From CAWCLK01 sp963796225 (GTDB lineage: Bacteria; Actinomycetota; Nitriliruptoria; Nitriliruptorales; Nitriliruptoraceae): 64,000 nucleotides of DNA. Positions 16,444-27,293 of this stretch are shown here, in pieces; the first letter of the stretch is position 1, and each line of letters starts with the position of its first letter. The notes under the pieces are model-generated. The model saw nothing but the letters and a program-made list of their open reading frames with translations, had not been told where the DNA came from and made no database searches. Position numbers and translations under genes: made by a program. The DNA is taken from contig CAWCLK010000052.1 of the NCBI GenBank assembly GCA_963796225.1, positions 1-64,000 of the forward strand, in the 5' to 3' direction.

Positions 16444-16507
16444 GGCGGTCCGGGGGTCGGGGTGCGCCAAGCGTGCCAGCCCGTGCGCCGCACGGCCAGC
16501 CTCCGCG

Positions 16508-18053
16508 TCAGGCGGTGACCCGGATCGTGTGCCACCCCTCCGCCCCGTCGGGGCGGGGCGGGACCGGCCCGGGCGGCTGGGTGGCCCCGCTGCCATCGGT
16601 GGCGCGGACCTGCAGGTCGTGGGACCCGCCCTCGAGCGCCACGGTCGTGCGCCACTGGACCCAGGCATCCGGGGACAGCGGCTCGGTCAGCTCGGCCTCG
16701 GTCCAGTCGCCGTCGTCGACCCGTACCTCGACGCGCGTCGATCCCACGCGTGGGCGCCCAGGCCACGCCTGCGACGACCACCTCGCCGCCGTCGACCTGG
16801 GTCCCGTTGCGCGGGACGTCGATGCGGGACTGGGTCTTGATCGGTGCCTGCTTGGACCAGCCGCGCGGGACCCAGTAGGCGTCGAAGGCGTCCAGGGTGG
16901 TCAGCTCGATCTCGGTCAACCACTTGGTCGCCGAGACGTACCCGTACAGGCCGGGGACGATCAGCCGCGCGGGGAAGCCGTGGTTGGGGGGCAGGGGTTC
17001 GCCGTTCATCCCGACCACGACCATGGCCTGCCGACCGTCCATGGCCGCCTCGGTCGGGAACCCCGCGGTGAAGCCGTCGATGGACCGCCCGACCACCTGG
17101 GTGGCCCCGTCCCGGACACCGGCCTCCTCCAGCAGCGCGCGCAACGAGGTGCCGAGCCACCGCGCGTTGCCCACCAGGTCGTCCCCGACCTCGTTGGACA
17201 CGCAGGCGATGGTCACGTCCTGCTCCACGAACGAGCGGTCCAGCAGGTCGGCGTAGGACAGCTCGAGCTCGCGATCGACCATGCCGTGCACCCGCAGCGT
17301 CCACCGGGACGCGTCGATCCGCGGGACCGACAGGGCGGTGTCGATGCGGTAGAACTCGTCGTTGGGGACGAGGATCGGGGCCAGCCCGTCGACGTCGAAG
17401 GACGCCGCCGACGAGGGCGTGGGCAGCTGACGGCGAGGGGTCGGCAGGGCCAGCTCGGTGCTGGTCGCCGCGGTGGGCGACGGTTGGCCGGCACGCGCCC
17501 CGACGGCGGCGGCGACGGCCACCGTCCCCGCTCCCCCGACCAGGCCGAGGAAGCGCCGGCGGGCGACACCCGGGTCGGTCGGGTCGCCCGCGGGGGTGCC
17601 GGGCAGCCCGGGGACGTCGGCGCCGGCATCGACCAGGCGCCACGCCGCGACCAGCACGGCCCAGGCGATGGCCCCCACCGCCACCGTGGTGAGCACGACC
17701 AGGGGACCGGACACCAGCGGCTGCATCAGGGCGGCGACCAGGCCCACCGCCGTGAACAGCGCCACCAGCGTCGCCGCCGTCGTCCGGTCGCGCCGTCCCC
17801 GGGCGCCGGCCACGGCCCCGACGACCAGCGTGATGACCACCGTGCCGATCGCGAGCGCGCCCTTGTCGGACGTGCCGAAGACGTCGACGGCCCAGTCCTT
17901 CACGGCCGGGGGCGTCACGGGGACGACCAGCGACCCCACGGAGGTGACCAGGGACGGCACGCCGTCGACGAACAGGGCCACCAGCTCGGACAGCCCGAGC
18001 GCCAGGCCGACGGCCACCACGCCGGCGACGGCGGCGGGCAGGCGGGTGCGCAT
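16508..18053 (-). CDS. molybdopterin-dependent sulfite-oxidase-like protein (frameshifted near the end)
   Basis: Five predicted membrane helices fill the first 170 residues, then a twin-Arg-like RRRFLGLVGGAGTVAVAAA segment and a SUOX-fold domain: NDEFYRIDTALSVPRID, the Mo-ligating Cys in IACVSNEVGDDLVGNARW, GFTAGFPTEAAMDG, and GYVSATKWLTEIEL. After GVAWAPTRG the frame changes near 16745; the other frame continues TRVEVRVDDGDW to GWHTIRVTA, the Mo-co dimerisation domain. One base accounts for the break. The start is the ATG preceded by GGAGGAG, although an ATG six codons earlier is also possible. Probable electron donor is unknown. Confidence 0.85.
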
Positions 18054-18136
18054 GCGGGACTCCTCCATGGCGACGGGGTCGACGGTACGACCCGGAGTGT
18101 GGGCAGCGGGCTTACGGAACCGTGAACCATCACGTC

Positions 18137-18142
18137 TACGGT
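18137..18142 (+). promoter_or_regulatory. -10 element TACGGT upstream of the GNAT gene
   Basis: A TANNNT hexamer in the short region divergent to the sulfite-oxidase-like gene, followed by a leader of about 32 bases before the GNAT ATG. Confidence 0.35.
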
Positions 18143-18174
18143 CGTGTCCGTCCCCGACGGTTCGGAGCGTCCCG

Positions 18175-18738
18175 ATGACGGTCGTGCGCCTGCGCGACGG
18201 TGCCGACGTGCGTGTCCGCGACCTCGAACCCAGCGACCGCGACCGACTGCGCGACGGATTCGACCGCCTCTCCCCCACGGCCAGGCTGATGCGGTTCGGC
18301 CACGACGTGACCGAGCTGACCCCGTCCATGCTCGACGCCCTCATGGACGTCGACGGCCACGACCACGTCGCCCTGGTCGCCATCGACCCGTCCGATCCCG
18401 ACGGCCCGGGCCTCGGGATCGCCCGATTCATCCGCGAGCCGTACGACACCGACGCCGCGGAGGCGGCCGTCACCGTGGCCGAGGGCCAGCGCGGGCGTGG
18501 CATCGGCACCCTGCTGCTGCAGGCCCTCGCCGAACGTGCGGTGCGCGAGGGCGTGCGCGAGTTCCGCAACTACGTCCTGGTGGAGAACACCGCGATGCGC
18601 CAGGTGTTCGAGGACCTCGGCGCCCACGTCGCCGTGCAGGGGGGCCCGGTGCTGCGGATGGACCTGCCGCTGGAAGGTCCCCTGCAGGCCGATTCAGACG
18701 CCTCCCGTGTGATGCGCGCCATCGCCCGGGGAGGCTGA
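18175..18738 (+). CDS. GNAT-family N-acetyltransferase
   Basis: A 187-residue acetyl-CoA-dependent transferase. The acetyl-CoA P-loop reads EGQRGRGIGTLLLQALAE (Q/R-x-x-G-x-G), preceded by the beta strand AEAAVTVAE and followed by FRNYVLVENTAMRQVFEDLG, the usual splayed strand and helix. The start follows VRLRDGADVRVRDLEPSDRDRL, like the stand-alone GNATs related to the acetyltransferase domain of PatA/Pat enzymes. Substrate unknown; protein lysine or small-molecule acetylation are both possible. Its 3' end overlaps the end of the convergent kinase by 45 bases. Confidence 0.88.
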   Translation: MTVVRLRDGADVRVRDLEPSDRDRLRDGFDRLSPTARLMRFGHDVTELTPSMLDALMDVDGHDHVALVAIDPSDPDGPGLGIARFIREPYDTDAAEAAVTVAEGQRGRGIGTLLLQALAERAVREGVREFRNYVLVENTAMRQVFEDLGAHVAVQGGPVLRMDLPLEGPLQADSDASRVMRAIARGG

Positions 18739-20097
18739 CGGGACGTCGCGGACGGGCAGGACCAGGCAGACGCGTGTCCGGCCCGCCGTGTCCTCGTCGG
18801 TGGTCAGCCGGCCGCTCTCGCCCTCGACCAGGGCGCGGGCCAGCGCCAGGCCACGCCCCCCCGAGACGGGCAGCACGGTCCCGTCGCCGCCGCGGTCGCG
18901 GGACCGCAGGGCGTGCAGGTCGGCGGGGCGGGGCCCGGGGCCCTCGTCGCCCACGCAGATGCGCAGGCCCTGGCGGCTCGCGCCGCCGGGCACCGGCTCG
19001 TCGGGCAGCGTCGGCGAGACGACGACGTGGACCGTCCCGCGACCGTGCTGCAACGCGTTGTCGAGCAGCACCTGCAGCGCCTGTCGGACTGCGGCGGGGC
19101 GGGTGTGCACCGGGGGACCCGGCACGACCTGCAGGTCGAGGTCCCGGCCGGCCGTGCGTGCCGCGGCCCGGGCGGCCTCGACCGGGGGCGCGACGAGGGT
19201 CCGGGGGTCGATGGTCTCCTCGGCGGTGTCCAACGAGGTCAGGGCCACGAGCTCGTCGACGGTGGCCTCGAGGCGGTCGGCCTCGAGCAGCGCAGCGGCC
19301 ACGGCCTCCGGGGCCACCCCCTGGGCCTCGAGGCCTTCGAGCTGCAGCCGCAGGGCGGTCAACGGCGTCCGCAGCTGGTGCGAGGCATCGGCGGCGAAGG
19401 CACGTCCGCGGTCCACCGCGCGCCCGAGGCGTTCGGCGGTGCGGTCCAGGGCGACGGCGATCGCGTCGACCTCCTCGACGTCCGACCGCGGCACCCGCAC
19501 GGAGAAGTCCCCCTCGCCGAGCGCCGCCGCGGAGTGGGCGACGTCGTGCAACGGCCGGGCCAGCCGCCCCGCCACCAACCGCCCGACCCCTGCTGCGAGG
19601 GCCAGCACCGCGATCCCGACCAGGCCGAGCCCCAGCCACGACCGGCGGACCGAGGCGACTCAGCGCCGCGTCGGACTGCTCGGCGTGCAGCACGAGGCGG
19701 TCCAGGCACACGTCCGTGGACAGGGGCACGGCGACGGCCACGGAGCCGGCCCCGTGCCGACGTCCGACGACGCCCTGCTCGAGGGCCGGGGGCAGCTCGG
19801 ACCCGGCCGTCGGCTGGTGGTCGGCGGGGCGCAGGAGCAGCTGACCGGTGCTGCGCGAGAACAGCGACAGCGACGCCGATGCCCTCGCTGGCGGGCGGCC
19901 TGCGGACGATGGCTTCGACCTGGCGGCAGGTCGCGGCACGGTCGAGATAACTGGGCGGCGAACTCGGCCTGGGCCTGCATGTCGTCCAGGGTGCGGTTCT
20001 CGAGCAGGCCCCGGACCGCGATGGCCAGTGGCACGGCGAAGGCGACCAGCGCCGCGGCCAGCACCGCGACCATGGCCGTGACGATCCGGCGCCTCAC
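18694..20097 (-). pseudogene. OmpR-type sensor histidine kinase, broken by at least two frameshifts
   Basis: Partner of the regulator it overlaps (its GTG overlaps the regulator stop). The N-terminal TM (MVAVLAAALVAFAVPLAIAV) and LDDMQAQAEFAAQLSR lie in one frame; the sensor stretch with GQLLLRPADHQPTAG and VAVAVPLSTDVCLD lies in a second, and from LALAAGVGRLVAGRLARPLHD to the end in a third. The last frame keeps the HAMP, the HisKA motif FAADASHQLRTPLTALR with its His, QVLLDNALQHG and GDEGPGP/GGRGLALARALVEG. Breaks lie near 19960-19890 and 19660. All catalytic motifs are intact, so sequencing indels are likelier than decay. Confidence 0.85.
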
Positions 20098-20780
20098 CGT
20101 TCGAACCGGAAGCCGACGCCACGGACCGTCGTGACGAAGCGCGGCCGGGACGGGTCGTCACCGAGCTTGCGTCGCAGCGAGGACACGTGCACGTCCAGCG
20201 TCTTCGAGCCGCCCACCATGTCCGGGTCGTCCCAGACCTCGTCCATGGCGGCCTCGCGGGTGACGACGGTGCCGGCGTTGCGGACCAGCAGCACCAGCAG
20301 CTCGTACTCCTTCGGCGTCAGGTCGACGTCCCGGCCGTCGACGGTGACCCGGCGTGCCGCGACGTCGACCTCCACGCCGCCGGCAGCCAGCACGGAACGC
20401 TCGGGCGCGGGGGCGTCCCCGCTGCGCCGCAGGAGCGCCCGCACGCGGGCCTGCAGCTCGGCCAGCCGGAAGGGCTTGGTGACGTAGTCGTCGGCCCCGG
20501 CGTCGAGTGCCACCACCACGTCGGCCTCGCCGGTCCGCGCGGTCAGGACGAGGATCGGCACCTCCGGCGCCACCGCCCGACGCAGCTGGCGGCAGACCTC
20601 CACGCCGTCCATGTCGGGGAGGCCGAGGTCGAGCAGGACGGCGTCGGCCCGGTGGCCAGCGGCCAGGGCGTCGGCCCCGGTGGCGACGCGGTCGACCTCG
20701 AACCCGGCGTTGGCGAGCGCCGCGGCCAGGGGACGCGCGATCCCGTCGTCGTCCTCGACCAGCAGCAGCCGCTGGGACAC
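20094..20780 (-). CDS. OmpR/PhoB-family response regulator
   Basis: 228 residues: receiver with LLVEDDDGIARPL, phospho-acceptor Asp in AVLLDLGLPDMDG, LTARTGEADVV and the Lys in DDYVTKPFRLAEL, then a winged-helix domain with LTPKEYELLVLLVRNAG, SLRRKLGDDPSRPRFVTTVRGVGFRF. It is the first gene of a pair with the histidine kinase and is divergent from an HtrA-type protease. That arrangement recalls envelope-stress systems such as CpxR/DegP or MprA/PepD, so control of the protease is a fair inference. A TAGGCT hexamer lies on the minus strand at 20820-20825. Confidence 0.94.
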   Translation of the reverse strand: MSQRLLLVEDDDGIARPLAAALANAGFEVDRVATGADALAAGHRADAVLLDLGLPDMDGVEVCRQLRRAVAPEVPILVLTARTGEADVVVALDAGADDYVTKPFRLAELQARVRALLRRSGDAPAPERSVLAAGGVEVDVAARRVTVDGRDVDLTPKEYELLVLLVRNAGTVVTREAAMDEVWDDPDMVGGSKTLDVHVSSLRRKLGDDPSRPRFVTTVRGVGFRFER

Positions 20781-20924
20781 GCCGCCTCCGTCGCGTCGAG
20801 ATCGTGGGTCACGGGCGGCAGCCTACGACGCCGTCGGCTCGCGTACCCGGCCGGCCTTCCACTTCCTTGCCCGGTCCTTGCCCGACCCTTGCACGGGGCT
20901 GGTCGGCCAATTCCCCGCCGTCCG

Positions 20925-20930
20925 TACCGT
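20925..20930 (+). promoter_or_regulatory. -10 element TACCGT upstream of the HtrA-type protease
   Basis: A TANNNT hexamer in the 190-base divergent region between the response regulator and the protease gene. With TAGGCT at 20820-20825 on the opposite strand it gives two back-to-back promoters about 100 bases apart, a suitable place for the regulator to bind. Confidence 0.4.
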
Positions 20931-20970
20931 CATCGACGTCCCCCCCACCCCCGATCCCGAGGCGACGCCG

Positions 20971-22252
<1,282 letters not shown>

Positions 22253-22280
22253 CACGTCCCCAGCCCCCTGGAGGGAACGT

Positions 22281-22309
22281 CCCCAGGGCTGGCTCAGCTA
22301 GCCCTGGGG
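22281..22309. terminator. bidirectional hairpin terminator
   Basis: CCCCAGGGCT (22281-22290) and AGCCCTGGGG (22300-22309) are perfect 10-bp arms around a 9-base loop. The hairpin lies between the stop of the protease gene and, overlapping by a few codons, the stop of the convergent thioesterase gene, so it can serve both. No T-run. Confidence 0.6.
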
Positions 22310-23091
22310 ACCCAGGAACAGCGACTGCGCGGCCCGACCGATCGGGCCGCGTTCGTCGTGCAGCGTGGAGAACGCCGCCCCCACGCCGTGGGGTTCGTAC
22401 ACCGAGTGGGCGTCCAGCGCCACCCACTCGCCCTCGGGGTGGCGGGTCAGGTGGACGCTGAGCTCGGGGTTGATGAACATCCAGAGGCGCACGTCCGCGG
22501 AGGCGGAGGCGCCGTTGCCCCCGTCCGCGAGCACCAGCACACGCTCGAGGGGGTGCCACGGCCGACCGGCGACCAGGTCCACGAGGGGGCGTCCCCACAT
22601 GGTGGCCGGTCCGAGCTCGGTGAACGCCCCGCCGGAGAGGAAACGCAGCTCCATCGCGGTGTGCCAGCCGACCTCCGCCTCGACGGGGAAGAACGGGGCG
22701 GGGCCGGCCGCGTCGGGTGCGGCCAGGGGAGCCTCGGGCGCCGGCACGTCGAGGTCGAGGTCGGCCCTCCGGATCCCCCAGGCCCGCGCGAGCAGGCACG
22801 GCCCGTCGTCGTCGGCCAGCGTGCCCTCGACCATCGCGACCTTGCGCCCGGGGCGGACCACCTCGGTGGCGACCGTGCAGGGTCGTGACGGGGACGGGGC
22901 GCAGGATCTCGAAGGTCACCCGGGCCAGCGGGACGTCCACCGCTGCCTGCATCGCCCCGCCGAGCAGCGCCGCCGGCGGACCGGCGTGCTGGGCGTCGGG
23001 TGACCACGGTCCGGTGGTGGCCGACCGTCGCCCGGACGACGTCTCCGCGGTCGTCGAGGGGTTCGTAGAAGGTGGTCGGGGTGTCGGTCAC
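22298..23091 (-). pseudogene. acyl-CoA thioesterase-like (double hotdog) protein with two frameshifts
   Basis: The GTG overlaps the stop of the sulfatase-like gene (GTGA). The first frame reads TDTPTTFYEPLDDRGDVVRATV, the second GPWSPDAQHAGPPAALLGGAM and LARVTFEILRPVPV, the third EVVRPGRKVAMVEGTLAD, then MELRFLSGGAF and the C-terminal hotdog ending at SLFLGPQG. This is the order of TesB-like/thioesterase-superfamily proteins (about 260 residues) with an acyl-binding QHAGPPAALL segment. Breaks lie near 23025 and 22882, each one base. It probably hydrolyses acyl-CoAs; its presence at the end of a surface operon is unexplained. Confidence 0.75.
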
Positions 23092-24648
23092 TGCACGCGG
23101 TCCGAGACGTCCTCGAACTCGTACAGGTGGTCCTCGCCCGGGAACACCTCGACGGGCGGGTCCGGGATCGGTCCGAGGTCGGTGCCGATGGTCGCGTCCA
23201 GCACGTACCGCCAGGTGTTGATGCCGGTGAGGTCCTCGGGCAGCACCACGTCGGACTCGGGCAGCAGGATGGCGGAGATGGTCCGCAGCTTCTCGTCGAG
23301 CACGTCGGTCGGCGCCGTGGTCCAGTCGTACATCGGGCCGGTCCGAGCCGCCGGGGTGCGGGCCCTCGTCGGACTGGATGACGATGACGGGCCACGTCGA
23401 CGGGTCGCCGCTCGTGAGCGTGTCGACCAGGTCGGTCAGCCGGCTGTTGAGGTACGTGACCTGGTTGGTGATGTTCTCCTCCCGGGTCCGGGAGGCAGCC
23501 TGCTCGGCGGTGACCATCGACCCGTCCGCGTCGAACACGTACGGCTCGTGCGGGACGGTGATGTGGGCCTGGATGAAGCGCGGCCGGGAGCTGCGCGTGT
23601 GGGCCAGCCGGTCCAGCTGGTCGAGCTGGTAGCTGGAGTAGCGCCGATTGCGTTCCCGCAGCGACAGGTCGCCGTCGTCGGTCTCGTCGTTGCCCGCCAG
23701 GGCGGGCCAGAGGGTCTGGGTGCGCCAGACCGTCTCGAACTCGGAGTTCGTGTCGACCCGCAGCACCCGGTCGGCGGTGGCCGACGTCGACGTCGGTGAC
23801 CACCAGGTCCCGAGCACGATGTGCTCGTACCCGACGTCGGTCAGGACGTGCCCGAGGCGGTTGTCACGCAGCAGCGCGTACAGCGGGCCCCACTCGCTGC
23901 CGTCGGCCGGCGGGTCCGGCACCAGCTCCTCGATGGGCGCCATGTTCCACGTCGCGGCCAGCGAGTGCGCCGTCTTCGGGTAGTTGGCCAGCGACGCGTC
24001 GGCGACCTGGAAGCCGATGTCCTCGAGGTGCGACAGGAACGGCGAGTTGTCGTAGTCGAAGACCGTCGCGAGCGTGTCGGCGCGCGGGTAGCGGTCCGGG
24101 ATGATGTACCAGATGTCCCGCCCCGCCAGCCCGCCGGCGTCGCCGTCGAGCTCGAGCGCCGCGGGCGACGCGGTCGCGGCCCCGCCCCCGGGGCCCCAGG
24201 TGCTGACGACCGGCGGCAGGGCCAGCAGGACGGCCGTCACCGCCAGCACGTTGAGCACGGTGGTCATCGGCAGCGTGGCCGACCTCGGCAGGCGCCAGGC
24301 CAGCAGGACGCCGCCGAGCACGACCACGGCGACGACGACGATCGCCAGCGTCCCGGGCGCCCCGCCCGTCACGCGGCCGGCGTTGAGCGCGGCGATGGCC
24401 GTGACGGTGGCCGCGATCGCGCCCCGCCGCGCCGAGCGCAGCGCCAGGCCGGCGACCAGCCACACCACGGCGACACCGACCAGCGGTTCCCACAGCGTGG
24501 GCCACACCTCGCCGGGCAGGACCTCGTCCACGTTGGACGCCCACAGGGCCAGCCCCGGCCAGCACGCCACCAGGACCGGGTGCAGTGCGACGCGACCGAG
24601 CACGCGAACCGGTGCCGGGACGTCCCCGGCAGTCGTGGCCGCGCTCAT
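23088..24648 (-). CDS. membrane-bound sulfatase/alkaline-phosphatase-superfamily protein (one frameshift)
   Basis: Four or five membrane helices occupy the first 150 residues, then a soluble domain of the sulfatase type: RDIWYIIPDRYPRADTLATVFDYDN, FLSHLEDIGFQVADASLANYPKTAHSLAATWNM (the position of the catalytic Thr/Ser), PRFIQAHITVPHEPYVFD, and VIVIQSDEGPHPGG. The frame is lost near 23335 and continues in another as YDWTTAPTDVLDEKLRTISAILLP to VSDRVQ. The metal-binding His of the final DEGPH block is close to the break. This resembles enzymes that add or remove phospho-alcohol groups on surface glycans. Its ATG overlaps the stop of the methyltransferase gene upstream. Confidence 0.8.
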
Positions 24649-26042
24649 CGTCGATCGGTCCGCAGCAGGACCAGCTCGCGCCCCGTGCCCGGGACCGGCG
24701 TGCGCGACAGGACGGTGCCGTTGGCGTCGAGCGCGGCGTCGAAGTCCTCCGGCGTGTAGGACGTGAAGACGTCCTCGCGGGTCGCCAGCAGGACGCGGAC
24801 CTTCGGGTCGTCCTTGGGGACCCACTCGACCAGCAGGTGGTCCCCGAAGCCGGCCAGCTCGGCGATCACGTCGGCCAGCGGCACGTTGTTGCCGATGGCG
24901 AGGTGGTGGATCAGGGCGAGCGCGAACACGAGGTCCACCGGACCGCGCCCCGCCAGCGAGGGTCGTTCGGCGTGGGCCCAGCCCAGCGCGGGCGAGGGGT
25001 TGGCCAGGTCCTGCACGAGCGGGACCACGTCGCCGGTGCTCGGCGGCGAGGCGCTGATGCGCTGCCAGGCACGCTCCACGGCCCCGGCGTCGAGGTCCCA
25101 GGCCACGGCGGTCGCCCCGGACTCGGCCGCGATCCCGGCGAAGCGGCCGGTGTTGGCGCCGAGGTCCCAGACGAGGTCGGGGCGCACCTCGGCGACGGCG
25201 TCACGGACGGCCTGCTCCTTGGCGGCGCGGGCGTCGGCGTCGTAGTGGTCGGCGGTCTCGTCGTAGTCCGACCAGGTGGTGCCGGCCCCGTCCCAGGTCA
25301 GGCCCTCGACGGCCTTGCGCAGCCCGCGGACCAGCCCCACCATCGCATTCCGGGAGAACCGCGCGTGGCGCTGCTCGGCGTCGGGGTCGACCTCCTTGGC
25401 CTTCGCCCGCGACCGTCCCTGCAGGTGCAGGTGCATCAGCAGGCCGGGGCGCAGCTTCGTGCGGCCGGGCAGCAGCTCGGCGACGAGGTCGGTCGGCACG
25501 CCCCCGACGTCGGCGACCAGCAGCCGGCGCAGGCGGTGGTCGACCTTGGTCTGCAGCGCGAGGGGGCCCAGGAAGTGGTCGCAGAACTGGCTGTAGGCGA
25601 TCCAGGGCGTGCCCTCCTCCCACGGTTCGAAGGAGAGCGTGTCGATGAAGACGGGGCGGCCGCGGCGGAACTGGACGTTGTAGGCCGACGCGTCCCGGAG
25701 CACCATGCCGTGCTCGAGGGCGACCGACTGGATCTCGAGGGTCAGCAGCGCCGCGTCGCGCAGCTGGCCCGGTGCCCACTCGTAGGGGAACGACAGGACC
25801 GGCAGCCGTTCGGGGCGGATGACGACGTGGGCGCGGTCGGTGCCCAGCGAGGTGTCGACGACCTCGTGGTGGACCAGCAGGCCCCGCTCGTGCAGCGCGT
25901 CGTAGAGGCCGGAGGCGACGACGGCGTCCCAGGTGTCGGCGAAGCTGCGGTCGACCTCGCGGTACAGGACACCGTCGCGCTCGAACACGAAACCGGCCGG
26001 GTCGCGGAACGACCCGGCCACGCGTGTGGCGGTGGAGCTCAC
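24645..26042 (-). CDS. class I SAM-dependent methyltransferase of a surface-glycan locus
   Basis: A 465-residue protein. The N-terminal 220 residues (GFVFERDGVLYREVD, EHGMVLRDASAYNVQF, FIDTLSFEPWEEG, WIAYSQFCDHFLGPLAL) resemble the family of large methyltransferases found with exopolysaccharide or nodulation genes. The C-terminal half has the SAM motif LVWDLGANTGRFAGIAAESGA and AWDLDAGAVERAW, and LVFALALIHHLAIG. It likely methylates a sugar or lipid carrier. It lies 4 bases after the stop of a tiny membrane protein and overlaps the sulfatase-like gene, so the four genes form one operon. Confidence 0.8.
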   Translation of the reverse strand: MSSTATRVAGSFRDPAGFVFERDGVLYREVDRSFADTWDAVVASGLYDALHERGLLVHHEVVDTSLGTDRAHVVIRPERLPVLSFPYEWAPGQLRDAALLTLEIQSVALEHGMVLRDASAYNVQFRRGRPVFIDTLSFEPWEEGTPWIAYSQFCDHFLGPLALQTKVDHRLRRLLVADVGGVPTDLVAELLPGRTKLRPGLLMHLHLQGRSRAKAKEVDPDAEQRHARFSRNAMVGLVRGLRKAVEGLTWDGAGTTWSDYDETADHYDADARAAKEQAVRDAVAEVRPDLVWDLGANTGRFAGIAAESGATAVAWDLDAGAVERAWQRISASPPSTGDVVPLVQDLANPSPALGWAHAERPSLAGRGPVDLVFALALIHHLAIGNNVPLADVIAELAGFGDHLLVEWVPKDDPKVRVLLATREDVFTSYTPEDFDAALDANGTVLSRTPVPGTGRELVLLRTDRR

Positions 26043-26046
26043 GGGC

Positions 26047-26286
26047 TCAGACCTTCTCGGTCGGCTGCTCGTCGCCGGCGGTCTTCCCGCCCCGCGAGAA
26101 CAGCGACTTGATACGGGACCAGAACATCGCCAGGCCCGTCCCGACCGCAGCCACGCCGGCCACGACGGCCTGCAGGATCATGGAGCTGGACGCCGGGTCG
26201 ATGTAGGCCTGTGCGGGGGGCAGCACCATCAGCCAGGCCATGACGGCCAGGAAGAGGGTGAGCCGGATGCGGGTGGAGCGGTGCAT
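26047..26286 (-). CDS. short membrane protein with YIDP motif (surface-glycan operon)
   Basis: Only 79 residues: a cleavable signal (LTLFLAVMAWLMVLPPAQA), then YIDPASSSMILQAVVAG, a second hydrophobic helix and the basic tail WSRIKSLFSRGG. Very short proteins with the pattern YIDPG.GS.ILQ....G...Y/FW..I recur next to sulfatase- and methyltransferase-type surface polysaccharide genes in many phyla. No activity is known to me. It is first in the operon; a TACCTT hexamer lies upstream on the minus strand near 26338. Confidence 0.72.
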   Translation of the reverse strand: MHRSTRIRLTLFLAVMAWLMVLPPAQAYIDPASSSMILQAVVAGVAAVGTGLAMFWSRIKSLFSRGGKTAGDEQPTEKV

Positions 26287-26401
26287 CGCCGGACCTTTCG
26301 CGGAAGTGGCCCCGACATGAGGAACGTCGCACGCGAAGGTAACACCGCCGGTGCGGGCCGCCGTCCTACGACCCCTGTCGTCGGTCCGGGGCCGTCGGCC
26401 G

Positions 26402-27166
26402 TCACGCCAGGGTCGACATGCCCCCGTCGACGGGCAGGATCACGCCGGTGACCCAGCTCGCCGCGGGTGAGGCCAGGTAGATCGCCGCCCCGGCCACGTC
26501 GTCGGGCTGCCCGTTGCGGCCCATCGGGGTCCGCTCGGCGATCTCGTCGCCGGCGCTGTCGAACAGGAACTTCGTCATCTTCGACGGGAACAGCCCCGGG
26601 GCGATGGCATTGCAGGTGATGTGCTCGCCGGCCAGCCGCTTGCCGAGGTGGCGCGTGAGCTGGTGCACCGCGGCCTTCGACGACGAGTAGGCGTAGGACT
26701 CGAGCAGCGGGACCTGGATGCCGTCGATCGACCCGATCGAGATGACGCGGGCGGGGCGCTCGGGCGTCGCCGCGGCCCGCAGCAGGTCCAGGCAGGCCAC
26801 CGTCAGGTGGAACGGGGTCTTGACGTTCAGCGACAGGACCTTGTCCCATGCCTCGTCGGGGTACTCCTCGAGGTCGGCGCCCCAGGTCGTGCCGGCGTTG
26901 TGCACCAGGACGTCGAGGTGGTCGGTGTGCTCGGCCAGCGCCCCGGCCAGGGCCCGCACGCCCTCGAGGCTGGACAGGTCGGCCGGGATCGCGACCACCT
27001 GCTCGCCGAGCTCGTCGACCAGCGCCTGGCACGCCTCGGCGGTGCGCGAGGAGATGTAGACCGTCGCCCCGGCCTCCACGAACCCGCGGGTGAGCATCTC
27101 GCCGATCCCCCGGGACCCCCCGGTCACCAGCACCTGCCGGCCGGACACGTCGAACAGTCGGGACAT
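26402..27166 (-). CDS. short-chain dehydrogenase/reductase, RhlG-like
   Basis: A 254-residue NAD(P)H-dependent SDR. TGGSRGIG (cofactor loop, about residues 15-22), the strand VHNAGT, catalytic Ser in ISIGSIDG, and YSSSKAAVHQ with Tyr and Lys are intact; VTGVILPVDGG ends the fold. The overall sequence, including LFDVSGRQVLVTGGSRGIG, AIPADLSS and FPSKMTK, is closest in pattern to the RhlG 3-oxoacyl reductase branch. It would reduce a 3-ketoacyl or related substrate. It is divergent from the AtuA-like gene; a TACGCT hexamer lies on the minus strand at 27197-27202. Confidence 0.92.
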   Translation of the reverse strand: MSRLFDVSGRQVLVTGGSRGIGEMLTRGFVEAGATVYISSRTAEACQALVDELGEQVVAIPADLSSLEGVRALAGALAEHTDHLDVLVHNAGTTWGADLEEYPDEAWDKVLSLNVKTPFHLTVACLDLLRAAATPERPARVISIGSIDGIQVPLLESYAYSSSKAAVHQLTRHLGKRLAGEHITCNAIAPGLFPSKMTKFLFDSAGDEIAERTPMGRNGQPDDVAGAAIYLASPAASWVTGVILPVDGGMSTLA

Positions 27167-27259
27167 CCTGGGGCCTCCTGGCGGGACGGGGCGCCGAGCG
27201 TAGGCGCGGGCAGAGGCGGAACGATGCGGGGCGGATCGTTCCGGTGGGAGGTCGGCGAC

Positions 27260-27265
27260 TACCGT
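27260..27265 (+). promoter_or_regulatory. -10 element TACCGT upstream of the AtuA-like gene
   Basis: TANNNT hexamer followed by a leader of about 28 bases that contains GAGGAGGCC ahead of the GTG start. Confidence 0.45.
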
Positions 27266-27293
27266 CGGGCGGGTCGACGACGAGGAGGCCGGC

